A stretch of DNA of 57,401 nucleotides, from positions 1-57,401 of the IMG/VR virus record IMGVR_UViG_3300011013_003468, one strand, 5' to 3'. A program made the translations under genes and the position numbers. How positions within the stretch are numbered: the stretch's first letter is position 1; each line of letters opens with the position of its first letter. Positions 7,228-15,411 of this stretch are shown here, piece after piece. The DNA is from a virus. The notes under the pieces were generated by a model. That model did no database searches. It was not told where the DNA came from and saw only the letters and a program-made list of their open reading frames with translations.

Positions 7228-8331
7228 ATGAATAGAGATGAAATACAAAAAGAGGCTTTTGAGTCATTATTAAAAAATTATAATGATGGTAATAATCGTC
7301 TAATACTTAATATTACCATGAGAGTTGGAAAAACAAGGATAGCATTATTATTTTTAAAAGAAAAAAAAATAAAAGAAGTAGATATATTAGTTCCTTATAA
7401 AACAAATATAGAAACTTGGAAAAAAGAAAAAGAATTAATATATCCTGAATTAAAAATAAATATATTAAATTATAGAAGTATAACTAAATTAAAATCAGAA
7501 TATATTATTTTAGATGAAATTCAAAGTTTAACTATGAATAAATATAAATTAGCTAAAGATAAACTAGAAAATGCTAAATTATTATTAGGTTTAACTGGAA
7601 CATTACCTAGAGATCTAAATAAATTATTTGTTTTATTACATAAATTAAATTTTTTAATTTCATATACGTATGAATTAAAAAATGCAATTGAAGATAATAT
7701 AATAAATGATTTTGAATTAGTAATTATTTATTCAAAATTAGATATTAAAAAGAATATACAAATAAAAACTAAAAATTTTAATTTTAAAACTTCTGAAAAG
7801 AAATCTTATAATTATTACACAAAAAAAATAGCACAATATCCTAGTAAAAAAAATAGATTAGCAAGAGCTTCAATTCTTTATAATTTAAAAAGTAAAATCG
7901 AAACAACTAAATCATTATTAAATTTGATTAATAATAAAAAAACACTTATTTTTACAAAAAGAATTGAAATTGCAAAGTTAATTTGTAAAAATGTAATTGA
8001 TTCTAAATCAAATGATAATGAAAAATTATTGTCTGATTTTATTAATGATAAAACAAATTATTTAGCAACAATAGAAATGTTAAAATTAGGAGTAACTATT
8101 CCTAATATAGATTATATTATAATAGAAAGTTTTGATAGTAATCCTGGTGTATTTATTCAAAAAATAGCCAGAGGTCTATTAAAAACTGATGAAAATAAAA
8201 AATTAAAAGTATTTATAATTGTTGCTAAAAATACAGTAGAAGAAGAATGGGTAAATAAAATAATTCCTTCTTTTAAAAAAGTAAAGAAGTTTAATTATTA
8301 TTTAGGTAATTTTAATAAAATTGAAGAATAA
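7228..8331 (+). CDS. SF2 DNA helicase
   Basis: Motifs of a superfamily 2 helicase appear in order in 367 residues: motif I MRVGKTR (31-37), motif II DEIQ (96-99), motif III TGT (123-125), a second RecA-like domain with TLIFTKRIEIA, motif V MLKLGVTIPNID and motif VI QKIARGL. The DEIQ box and short length are typical of phage SF2 helicases acting on branched DNA (UvsW-like class); the exact substrate cannot be read. It would unwind or remodel replication and recombination intermediates. Its stop TAA overlaps the next ATG (TAATG), so translation is coupled to the 164-aa gene. The arginine finger in motif VI is present. Confidence 0.85.
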   Translation: MNRDEIQKEAFESLLKNYNDGNNRLILNITMRVGKTRIALLFLKEKKIKEVDILVPYKTNIETWKKEKELIYPELKINILNYRSITKLKSEYIILDEIQSLTMNKYKLAKDKLENAKLLLGLTGTLPRDLNKLFVLLHKLNFLISYTYELKNAIEDNIINDFELVIIYSKLDIKKNIQIKTKNFNFKTSEKKSYNYYTKKIAQYPSKKNRLARASILYNLKSKIETTKSLLNLINNKKTLIFTKRIEIAKLICKNVIDSKSNDNEKLLSDFINDKTNYLATIEMLKLGVTIPNIDYIIIESFDSNPGVFIQKIARGLLKTDENKKLKVFIIVAKNTVEEEWVNKIIPSFKKVKKFNYYLGNFNKIEE

Positions 8332-8825
8332 TGGAAATAAATAAAGAAATAATTAGAATATTATCAGAAGAAGATATTTTAGATGAAGGTTTATTATATT
8401 TATTATCTGTATATCATAATATTAAATATGATTTTAACGAAATCATAGTAAATAAAGTCAATAATTTGAATTTTTTTGAAAAAAATTATGATACTAATGA
8501 AATAATTTGGAATATAAATTTATATGGTGATAATATAACTCAAGATTTTATAGAGCAATATAGAAGTTTGTTTATACAGATAGATACTAGTTTAAGAGGG
8601 GATAGAAAAACTATAATAAAAAAATTTAAAAAGTTTTTTCTAGAATATCCACAATATAGTAAACAAGATATTTTAGATGCAGCCAAATTATATTTAGAAG
8701 ATTGTTTATATAAAGGATATCATATAAAATATATTCAAAATGCAAATTATTTCATTGAAAAACAAAGAAATCCTACTGGAAGTAAATTATTAACATATTT
8801 AGAAATTCTTAAAGAAGAGCAATAA
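8331..8825 (+). CDS. Conserved phage replication-associated protein, possible helicase loader
   Basis: No catalytic motif. The C-terminal half (from YRSLFIQ, through KKFKKFFLEYPQYSKQ to YIQNANYFIEKQ) resembles a small helical family that I recall occurring next to replicative helicase genes in Bacteroidota phages; this is memory of pattern, not a search result. It is coupled to the SF2 helicase by a one-base start/stop overlap and lies 2 bases before the DnaB-like helicase gene, a position common for helicase loaders. Function as loader is inference from position. Confidence 0.55.
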   Translation: MEINKEIIRILSEEDILDEGLLYLLSVYHNIKYDFNEIIVNKVNNLNFFEKNYDTNEIIWNINLYGDNITQDFIEQYRSLFIQIDTSLRGDRKTIIKKFKKFFLEYPQYSKQDILDAAKLYLEDCLYKGYHIKYIQNANYFIEKQRNPTGSKLLTYLEILKEEQ

Positions 8826-8827
8826 CA

Positions 8828-9913
8828 ATGGAAGAAAAAGTAAAAAAAATTTTAGATAATACCAAAAAAGGATTGTCTTTTGGCTTAAAAAATTTAAACA
8901 TTGCTACAGGTGGTATTCAAAGAGAAGCAATTTATACTATAGGTGCAGCACCAAAAGTAGGTAAAACAATGTTTGTAGATTATGCTTTTTTATTATCTCC
9001 TTATTTAAATGATTATTTAAAAGGAAGAAAAATTAAATGGATATATTTTTCTTTTGAAATCTCAAGAGTTAGAAAAATGTTTAGATTAGCTCCTTTTTTT
9101 TTCAAAACTGATTTTAATAAAGAAACATTTTTTCATAAAGGAAAAGAATATAAAATAAATTATATGTATCTAATTGGAAAAATGTTAGATGATGATGAAG
9201 AATTAATAAAAGTTAAAGAAGAAGATAAAAAAATTTTTGAAGAAATATATAAAAATAGACTATTTCCACTATTTGGTGGAATGATAAATGGAAAATTTAT
9301 AGAAGGAGCAGTAACTGTAATAGAAATGGCTGAAAATCCAACAGGTTTAAGAAATTATATTCTTAATTATGCTAAAGAAAATGGTAATTTTATTACTATG
9401 CCTTATACGACATTAGATAATTATGGAAAAAAAATAATTAAACAAAAGATAGTGGATTATAAGCCAAATGATGAAGAATTATATACTATTATTATTGTAG
9501 ATCATATAAGAAAATTAAAATCAGAAAAAAATTATAATATAAAACAAATTATAGACAAATGGTATCAATACCAAGTTGAATTAAGAAATTGGTGTGGATT
9601 TACTTTTGTAAATGTAGCACATTTAAATAGAGGTATTGATTCTATAGATAGAATGAGATTCAATAAAGATAAAATATATCCTGGTTTAAGTGATTTTAAA
9701 GATTCAGGAAATTCAGGAGAAGAATCTGATTATGTAATAACAGGTTTTAATCCTAATGAAGATAAATTTATGTTAAAAACTCATTTTGGACATTATTTAA
9801 CTAGTTTTCCTGGATATAGAAGCTGGCATTTAATTGCTAGTAGAGATACTAAACCAGCTCATTTTTTTACACAAATAAATGGAAACAACAATATAATAAA
9901 ACAAATAAATTAA
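8828..9913 (+). CDS. DnaB-like SF4 replicative helicase (C-terminal ATPase domain only)
   Basis: RecA-fold ATPase of 361 residues. Walker A is GAAPKVGKT (39-47), followed by the DnaB-type FSFEIS; Walker B is IIIVDH (Asp225); a sensor-like FVNVAHLNRG follows; and GLSDFKDSGNSGEESDYVI matches the DnaB segment SDLxDSGxxExDAD. The DnaB N-terminal primase-binding domain is absent: the ATPase begins within the first 20 residues. It is expected to unwind the phage replication fork as a hexamer, with the primase-like protein at 11537 and PolB. Gene order helicase, Sak4-like, SSB-like, primase forms one plus-strand unit with gaps of only a few bases. Confidence 0.82.
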   Translation: MEEKVKKILDNTKKGLSFGLKNLNIATGGIQREAIYTIGAAPKVGKTMFVDYAFLLSPYLNDYLKGRKIKWIYFSFEISRVRKMFRLAPFFFKTDFNKETFFHKGKEYKINYMYLIGKMLDDDEELIKVKEEDKKIFEEIYKNRLFPLFGGMINGKFIEGAVTVIEMAENPTGLRNYILNYAKENGNFITMPYTTLDNYGKKIIKQKIVDYKPNDEELYTIIIVDHIRKLKSEKNYNIKQIIDKWYQYQVELRNWCGFTFVNVAHLNRGIDSIDRMRFNKDKIYPGLSDFKDSGNSGEESDYVITGFNPNEDKFMLKTHFGHYLTSFPGYRSWHLIASRDTKPAHFFTQINGNNNIIKQIN

Positions 9914-9919
9914 AAAATT

Positions 9920-10618
9920 ATGGCAAATATAGCAATTGTAGGTAAATCAGGAACAGGTAAAAGTACTTCTTATGGTCAATTACCAGAAATAGGAATTAAA
10001 GGATTAAATCCAAAAGAAACTGTAATTATAAATGTAACAGGTAAAGAATTGCGATTTAGAAATTGGAGAGAATTTTATAAAGATAGTATATCAGAAAACG
10101 GTAATTATCTTGAAACTTCTGACGCTTCTATAATAATAAAAGCTATAAAATTTATATCTGATAAAAAAACAGATATAAAAAATATAGTTATTGATGATGC
10201 TCAATATATAATGGCTTTTGAATTTATGGCAAGAGCTAAAGAAAAAAGTTATGAAAAATATAATGATATTGGGAACAAAATGTATAAATTAACAGAAACA
10301 GCAAGGACAAGTAGAAGAGATTTAGATATTTATTTTTTATGGCATCCTGAATTAGATGGTAATTTAGAATATAAAATGAAAACTATTGGTAAAATGGTAG
10401 ATAATTATCTTACATTAGAAGGACTTTTTACTGTTATACTTTATACTAAAGTAATAAGAGATAGTGAAAAAGGAATAATATATCAATTTGTAACTAATAA
10501 TGATGGAGAATATCCTGCTAATACACCAGTAGGTATGTTTAAAGATTTATATATACCTAATGATTTAGGATATGTATCTGAAAAAATACATGAATATTAT
10601 AATATTAATCAAAATTAA
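9920..10618 (+). CDS. Sak4-like RecA-fold ATPase (AAA_24 type), recombination
   Basis: A 232-residue P-loop ATPase with Walker A GKSGTGKST (8-16) directly at the N terminus and Walker B NIVIDDAQY (Asp92, Asp93). The acidic pair followed by an aromatic and the later DIYFLWHPELD (sensor region) resemble the phage AAA_24/Sak4 family, single-domain relatives of RecA that assist single-strand annealing. In many phages Sak4 lies beside an SSB gene, as here (two genes downstream), which supports the call. Alternative: another phage nucleotide-binding protein of the same fold. The ATG follows AAAAAATTATG. Confidence 0.7.
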   Translation: MANIAIVGKSGTGKSTSYGQLPEIGIKGLNPKETVIINVTGKELRFRNWREFYKDSISENGNYLETSDASIIIKAIKFISDKKTDIKNIVIDDAQYIMAFEFMARAKEKSYEKYNDIGNKMYKLTETARTSRRDLDIYFLWHPELDGNLEYKMKTIGKMVDNYLTLEGLFTVILYTKVIRDSEKGIIYQFVTNNDGEYPANTPVGMFKDLYIPNDLGYVSEKIHEYYNINQN

Positions 10619-10623
10619 AAAAA

Positions 10624-10836
10624 ATGAAAGAAAGAAAACAAATTAAAATTAGTGAAATCATTAAATTATTAGAAAATGGCTATACAAGAAAAAATATAGC
10701 TGAAAAATATGATTTAAAACCAATCGAATTAAAAAGATTATTTTCTCATCCTGAATTAAAGGGAAAAAGAACTAAACTACAATCATTTGATATTATCGAT
10801 GATACAATAAAGGACGATCAAAATATAAATTGGTAA
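10624..10836 (+). CDS. Small helix-turn-helix protein, 70 aa
   Basis: Residues about 8-40 (ISEIIKLLENGYTRKNIAEK then YDLKPIELKRLF) form a helix-turn-helix of the resolvase/sigma-70 region-4-like type: a helix, the TRKNIAEKYDL turn and a recognition helix. The rest is a basic stretch and an acidic tail. It sits between the Sak4-like and SSB-like genes, 5 bases after the former. A DNA-binding regulator or recombination accessory is likely; its target is unknown. Confidence 0.6.
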   Translation: MKERKQIKISEIIKLLENGYTRKNIAEKYDLKPIELKRLFSHPELKGKRTKLQSFDIIDDTIKDDQNINW

Positions 10837-10867
10837 AATTTTTTATAAATAAAAAAAAATAATAATT

Positions 10868-11527
10868 ATGAAATACACAGGAGAAAAAGAAAATAAGCAT
10901 TCAAATTTAAAATTTGGATTAAATCAAGGTTTTTATTTAACCGAATTTAAAATAGTAGAAGAAAATAATTCTGCATATTTATTAATAGAATTAAAAAAAG
11001 GTGATATAAAAATCAATAAAAGATATTATACTATTAGTGATAATCTTGATGAAAAAACAAGAGAAAAAGAAGAATATTTAAGAGTCAGATTAATAATTAA
11101 ACTCTTGATTGAAATAACAAATAAAACAGAAGATGAATTGAAACAAATTTTTGCTAAGGATATTAGTGAAATTGATTTTATGAAATTAGCAACAAGTCTT
11201 GTTCCATCAAATATTAAAAATAAGAAATTTGATATCTTTTTACAATATCAATATAATATTAGAGATAATGTAGATAGAACTTTCTTAGAATTACCAAGAA
11301 ATGTTTCTCAAGGAATATTTTTAACAGAACATAGAGAAGGAGATTGGAAGGAAGTAAGAGATGAAGATGGATTACATTATGTTAATTCAAAAGGAGAAAA
11401 ACATCCTTTTAGTAGAAGTAAATGGTTCTTAGAACAAAACTGGAGCATTCAGCAAAAAAAAGATAATTCTAAAAAAGAAGATTATGATTTTCCAGATGAT
11501 GTTAAAGTAAATGATATGCCTTTTTAA
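10868..11527 (+). CDS. Single-stranded DNA-binding-like protein with acidic C-terminal tip
   Basis: The 219-residue protein ends in an acidic tail closing with DDVKVNDMPF, the form of the SSB C-terminal tip (acidic run then a hydrophobic pair with Pro-Phe) that recruits partner enzymes. The N-terminal half is strand-rich and could be an OB fold, with a helical insert (VRLIIKLLIEITNKTEDEL). The OB fold itself is not recognisable by eye, so the call rests on the tail and on neighbours (Sak4-like, helicase, primase). It would coat ssDNA at the fork and deliver it to the Sak4-like protein. ATG in AATAATTATG context. Confidence 0.6.
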   Translation: MKYTGEKENKHSNLKFGLNQGFYLTEFKIVEENNSAYLLIELKKGDIKINKRYYTISDNLDEKTREKEEYLRVRLIIKLLIEITNKTEDELKQIFAKDISEIDFMKLATSLVPSNIKNKKFDIFLQYQYNIRDNVDRTFLELPRNVSQGIFLTEHREGDWKEVRDEDGLHYVNSKGEKHPFSRSKWFLEQNWSIQQKKDNSKKEDYDFPDDVKVNDMPF

Positions 11528-11536
11528 AATAATGTT

Positions 11537-12490
11537 ATGAAATATTTAGATGAACCAAAGAAATTGATATTTGATAATCAAATATTATTATTTACATTAA
11601 TCTATCAAATACCAGAACCAAGAAAGAAATATCTTTCACCTTTTAGAATAGATAAAACACCAGGTTGTTATTTTTGGCTTGCTGACAATAATAAATTATT
11701 TTTCGTAGATTATGGAGATATCAAAATAAGAAGAGATATTATTAGTTTTACTAAAGATTTATATAAGTTTAATTATAATCAAGCAATAAATTATTTAATA
11801 TCTTTAATTAAAGATAAAAATAATTTAATTTTAAAAAATAAAATTACAAAATATAAATTTTTAAAAAAAACTAATAATAAAACTGATATAGAAATAAAAT
11901 CTAGATATTTCACAAAAAAAGATGTTGAATATTGGAAACAATATTCAATATCTTTATATGATTTAATAGATAATCATAAAAATTATAAAATTATTCCAAT
12001 TGAACATTATAAAATTAATAATAAAATAAAGATCATTCCAGATAATATTTCTTATGCTTATATTTTTGATAATAAAAAAAAAATTTATACACCATATAGC
12101 GAAAATAGGAAATGGATATCAAGTGTGACTAAAGATTTAATTGGTAAAACAAATAAAAGATTTGATAATCTTGTAATTACAAAATCTGTTAAAGATGCAA
12201 TTTTATTAAATAAATTAAATTATGATTATCTTATTTTTCAATCAGAATCATCTTTTCCTAATAAAAAAATTATTAAAAAAAATATTCAAAAATATAAAAA
12301 CATTTATATAAATTTTGATAATGATCAAACAGGTCGTAGATATTCAATGATTCTTTATTATATATTAAAATATGAATTTGGTATAAATGCAAAACAAATA
12401 TTTACAAAAAAAGAAAAAGACAATTCTGATTTTACCAAAAAATACGGTTTAAATTCTTTAAACAATATTTATAAATCAATTATTTATTAA
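11537..12490 (+). CDS. DnaG-type primase-like protein (degenerate zinc domain plus TOPRIM)
   Basis: Residues about 30-90 match the DnaG/CHC2 zinc-binding domain (KYLSPFRIDKTPGCYFWL, then FFVDYGDI and a helix FNYNQAINYLISL), but only one cysteine remains, so no zinc ribbon. Residues about 205-300 resemble a TOPRIM domain: VITKSVKDA where the metal-binding Glu is normally found, FQSE, and YINFDNDQTGRR (Asp261, Asp263). The position of the usual Glu holds Lys216, a form I recall from other phage primase-like proteins. Likely makes primers for the DnaB-like helicase and PolB fork; loss of the Glu leaves catalytic activity open. Confidence 0.72.
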   Translation: MKYLDEPKKLIFDNQILLFTLIYQIPEPRKKYLSPFRIDKTPGCYFWLADNNKLFFVDYGDIKIRRDIISFTKDLYKFNYNQAINYLISLIKDKNNLILKNKITKYKFLKKTNNKTDIEIKSRYFTKKDVEYWKQYSISLYDLIDNHKNYKIIPIEHYKINNKIKIIPDNISYAYIFDNKKKIYTPYSENRKWISSVTKDLIGKTNKRFDNLVITKSVKDAILLNKLNYDYLIFQSESSFPNKKIIKKNIQKYKNIYINFDNDQTGRRYSMILYYILKYEFGINAKQIFTKKEKDNSDFTKKYGLNSLNNIYKSIIY

Positions 12491-12512
12491 ACAAATTTAA
12501 AAACAGAAAATT

Positions 12513-12737
12513 ATGAGAAAAATACAAGTTTATTTAAATTCATTAGATGAAATTGAATTTGAAGATAATACCACATGGGGTGAATTAAAAAAATATTTAG
12601 TTTATAATAAAAATTATCCATCAGCTGTAAAAGCATTAGATGATAATAGTAATATTTATTCTAATGATGCTGATAAATTACCTGATGGTAATTTGAGTTT
12701 AACATTAATTATTGAAAAAACTAATTATGGTATATAA
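12513..12737 (+). CDS. Ubiquitin-like modifier candidate (beta-grasp, PRTRC protein C-like), 74 aa
   Basis: The length and pattern fit a beta-grasp modifier: strand MRKIQVYL, second strand DEIEFEDNT followed by the helix TWGELKKYLVYNK (compare the ThiS/MoaD/Ubl pattern of a Thr before the helix), a loop region, and a last strand LSLTLIIEK. The C terminus is TNYGI: a Gly followed by one residue, so trimming one residue would expose a C-terminal Gly ready for adenylation. It is followed by an E2-like, a JAMM and a ThiF gene in the same order as PRTRC cassettes (protein C, B, A, ThiF). A terminator-like hairpin separates it from the E2 gene. Context makes this call; sequence alone would be weak. 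Confidence 0.65.
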   Translation: MRKIQVYLNSLDEIEFEDNTTWGELKKYLVYNKNYPSAVKALDDNSNIYSNDADKLPDGNLSLTLIIEKTNYGI

Positions 12738-12761
12738 TTAAATTTTAAATAAAATAATAAG

Positions 12762-12796
12762 AAAGAAGTAAATTTATAATTTACTTCTTTTTTTTT
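12762..12796 (+). terminator. Hairpin with T-run between the Ubl and E2-like genes
   Basis: AAAGAAGTAAAT (12762-12773) pairs perfectly with ATTTACTTCTTT (12779-12790); Ts continue to 12796. It follows the Ubl gene by 25 bases and precedes the E2-like gene. It would allow high expression of the modifier with partial read-through into the enzymes. Confidence 0.75.
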
Positions 12797-12807
12797 AAAA
12801 TAAAGTT

Positions 12808-13881
12808 ATGAAAACATTAAAAAAAATATTAATAGATAATATAGAAAAAGAATTAAATTTAATTAAAATAGAATACGAAATAAAAGAAAAAGAAAATGGT
12901 AATATAAATGTATTATTATATTATCCTGAAGTAAATTTAAATTTAAATTTAACAAAAAATGATAAAATAATTAAAAATGTTTATAAAATTATTGATTTAT
13001 TTATTTTAATTGAATTTAATTTAAAAAATCCTAACATTTTTATTTCAGGTACAAGAACTACATTTAAAAAAAAAGAATTAGCAGTAGGATTTATTCATCC
13101 ACATCTTCCAAAATTTAGTAATTTAAATACTTATAATTCTTCTAATTCTCCTAATAATTTAAATTATTTTTGCTTAGGTAATAGTGATTTAAGAGATGAT
13201 ATTTATAAATTAACTAAAATAATTACTTCATATTTTGAAGATGCATTAGTAAATACTTATTTAATTGAATTAAAATTTTTATTAAAAAAATTTTTTTATG
13301 ATGTAAATAGTTTAGCTCATACAGAATCTGTATCAGGTATTCCTTATATTAGTTATACACAAGTATTATCAAATAATTTGATATCTATAAATGATTTTTC
13401 ATTTGTATTAAATAAAAGTAATTCATTAAGTATACTTATTGAAGAAATATTAAATTATATTATTAATAATAATTTGATAGATAAAGTAATAATAAAAGAT
13501 GGTTTTATATATGATATAAAATTAAATTTAACTAAAAAAGATGTAGATAATATTTTAAATAAAGTAGATTTATCTATTTATAATACTATTTTATTAAATA
13601 ATATTATAGTTTTTAATATCGATGAGGATTATGATAATACTTATATTTATAATGGAAGAGATAATTATAATTTAAGTATAATAACAAAAAATTTAAAAAA
13701 TGGACTATATTATATAAATTTTAAAGATAAAATATATGAGTTTAAAATTATAGAAGATGTAGATGAAAAAGAAAATCATTTGATAGAATATAATTTACAT
13801 CCAAAATTAAAACAAATAATTATAAATACAATAAATAACAATTTAAAAGAACAAATGTTAAAAAACCAATTAAAAAATTAA
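12808..13881 (+). CDS. E2-like ubiquitin-conjugating protein (PRTRC protein B / Prok-E2_D-like)
   Basis: Residues about 15-150 look like an E2 fold: paired strands (NINVLLYYPEVNLNLNL), then AVGFIHPHLPKF with His97-Pro98-His99, and after a short Ser/Asn-rich loop NYFCLGNSDL with Cys122. This parallels the HPN...ICL arrangement of E2 enzymes, where the Cys carries the modifier as a thioester. Cys122 is the only cysteine in the 357-residue protein. The C-terminal ~200 residues are not recognised and may hold a partner- or target-binding domain. It lies between the modifier and the JAMM gene, 4 bases from the latter. Related proteins are annotated in PRTRC cassettes; identity to that family should be checked by profile search. 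Confidence 0.7.
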   Translation: MKTLKKILIDNIEKELNLIKIEYEIKEKENGNINVLLYYPEVNLNLNLTKNDKIIKNVYKIIDLFILIEFNLKNPNIFISGTRTTFKKKELAVGFIHPHLPKFSNLNTYNSSNSPNNLNYFCLGNSDLRDDIYKLTKIITSYFEDALVNTYLIELKFLLKKFFYDVNSLAHTESVSGIPYISYTQVLSNNLISINDFSFVLNKSNSLSILIEEILNYIINNNLIDKVIIKDGFIYDIKLNLTKKDVDNILNKVDLSIYNTILLNNIIVFNIDEDYDNTYIYNGRDNYNLSIITKNLKNGLYYINFKDKIYEFKIIEDVDEKENHLIEYNLHPKLKQIIINTINNNLKEQMLKNQLKN

Positions 13882-13885
13882 AATT

Positions 13886-14704
13886 ATGAAATGTATAATT
13901 AAAAAAGAAATTCACGATCAAATACAATATGTTTGTCAAAAACATCCAAAAATAGAATGGGCAGGCATATTTTTTTATAAAATTAATAAAGATAAAATTG
14001 AAATTTTAAAATTTATGCCTCAAATATATGGAAATTTTGGAAGTGTATCTACTAATGAAAAAATAGAATTAAAAACAGTTAAATTTAGAAATAAAAATTT
14101 TAAAAAAGAAGAATTAAAAAATATATATACAGGTAGAATACATTCACATAACAATATGAATGTATTTTTTAGTAATACTGATAAAGATCATTTAAATCAA
14201 TTAGTAAGTGTTAATCAACCAATATTTTCTATTGTTACTAATAATAATAGTGAATATCTTGGTTATTTAGCTTATTACGTAACACCATTTTATAATATTA
14301 AAAAATTAATTATTGAAGAAATAATTCCAGAAATAGAAAATAATATAAAGGTATCTGATGAATTTAAAAAATTGGTAGATGATATGGATATTAAAAAATC
14401 TAATAATTATAGTAAAATTAATTTTAATATAAAAACACCAGAATCAAAACGTTTTGAAAATTATGAATATTATAATTATTTTGATGATAATTTTAATCAT
14501 GAAGAATTTACTGATGAAGATGATATACTTATAGAATTATATGATGATTATATTGATTTTTTAAATGATCGATTTCAACAAATTGAAATTGATTATAATA
14601 ATTTTAAATATTTTCATACACCAAAAATTTTAAATGAATTTTTAAAAGAAAACAACAAATTAAAATTAAAAGATAAATTTTATAAACTTATAAATTCAAT
14701 ATAA
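13886..14704 (+). CDS. JAMM/JAB metallopeptidase (PRTRC protein A-like)
   Basis: All JAMM zinc and catalytic residues are present and correctly spaced: Glu24 in IEWAGIFFY, then GRIHSHNNMNVFFSNTD with His86-x-His88-x7-Ser96-x2-Asp99. JAMM enzymes cleave after the C-terminal Gly of ubiquitin-like proteins, to mature the precursor or to remove it from targets. The modifier next door ends in Gly-Ile and would need such trimming. After the JAMM core (~150 residues) there is an acidic, Asn/Tyr/Asp-rich C-terminal half (NYEYYNYFDDNFN) of unknown role. The stop overlaps the ATG of the E1 gene (TAATG), so the two are translated together. Confidence 0.87.
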   Translation: MKCIIKKEIHDQIQYVCQKHPKIEWAGIFFYKINKDKIEILKFMPQIYGNFGSVSTNEKIELKTVKFRNKNFKKEELKNIYTGRIHSHNNMNVFFSNTDKDHLNQLVSVNQPIFSIVTNNNSEYLGYLAYYVTPFYNIKKLIIEEIIPEIENNIKVSDEFKKLVDDMDIKKSNNYSKINFNIKTPESKRFENYEYYNYFDDNFNHEEFTDEDDILIELYDDYIDFLNDRFQQIEIDYNNFKYFHTPKILNEFLKENNKLKLKDKFYKLINSI

Positions 14705-15411
14705 TGAAAACAAAAGATAGATTTAAAGGATTTGATTGGATGAAACCCATATTAAATAATGAAGCACCAATAATAGAAATAATAGGTTGTGGTGGTATAG
14801 GTAGTAATCTTGCTTATTTATTAGGAAGAATTGGATATAAATTAGAAATATCTGATTTTGATATTGTTGAACCACATAATCTTGGTGGTCAATTTTTTGC
14901 TAATAATCAAATAAATATAAAAAAAGTAGATGCTATTAGAGGTGTTTTGAAAGCATTTACTTCTGATTCAGATTATAATAAATATAGAGATGAAAGAAAA
15001 AACAAAATATCAAGACGTTATACTGTAATGGCAGTTGATAATCAATCAACAAGAAATAATTTATTTAATCATTGGAAAGAGAGTTTACTTAATGATCCTG
15101 ATAATAAAGATAATACATTTCTTATAGATGCTTCTTTAACAGGTGAAACCTATCATTTATATTATTTAGATAAAAGAACATCTGAAGAATATATTCTTAA
15201 ATATAAAGAATATTTAGATAAAATTATAAAAAATGAAATTGGTTGTACAGTAAAACAAACAAGTCATATTGCAATGAGATTAGCTGCTGATATTACTGTT
15301 TTGATTAATAATTATTTTAGTAATAAAATTAATAAAAAAGATTTTAGAAAATTATATTTTCATAAATCTTTTAATGCAGTATTAAATAAAGACGAAATAG
15401 AATATTATTAA
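14704..15411 (+). CDS. ThiF/E1-like adenylating enzyme (PRTRC ThiF-like)
   Basis: A Rossmann-type E1 domain of 235 residues: nucleotide loop IIGCGGIGSN (Gly28-Gly30-Gly33), acidic strand SDFDIVEPHNLGGQFF (Asp51, Asp53, Asn59), KVDAIRG, and AVDNQSTRNNL (Asp112). A cysteine in NEIGCTVKQTSH (Cys181) sits where PRTRC-type and other E1 proteins carry the candidate thioester cysteine. It would activate the modifier's C terminus with ATP and pass it to the E2-like protein. The Arg of the usual NLxRQ motif is Gly61 here. No zinc CxxC pairs are present. It begins at the last base of the JAMM gene. This is the strongest member of the cassette. Confidence 0.88.
   Translation: MKTKDRFKGFDWMKPILNNEAPIIEIIGCGGIGSNLAYLLGRIGYKLEISDFDIVEPHNLGGQFFANNQINIKKVDAIRGVLKAFTSDSDYNKYRDERKNKISRRYTVMAVDNQSTRNNLFNHWKESLLNDPDNKDNTFLIDASLTGETYHLYYLDKRTSEEYILKYKEYLDKIIKNEIGCTVKQTSHIAMRLAADITVLINNYFSNKINKKDFRKLYFHKSFNAVLNKDEIEYY

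Noticed and set aside
12513-15411. Reading the cassette as a host-type BilABCD defence or as ThiS/ThiF cofactor synthesis
   Set aside because: E2-like plus JAMM plus a single-Gly modifier in C-B-A-ThiF order fits PRTRC better; no thiamine or molybdopterin genes are nearby and the Bil E2/E1 arrangement differs.
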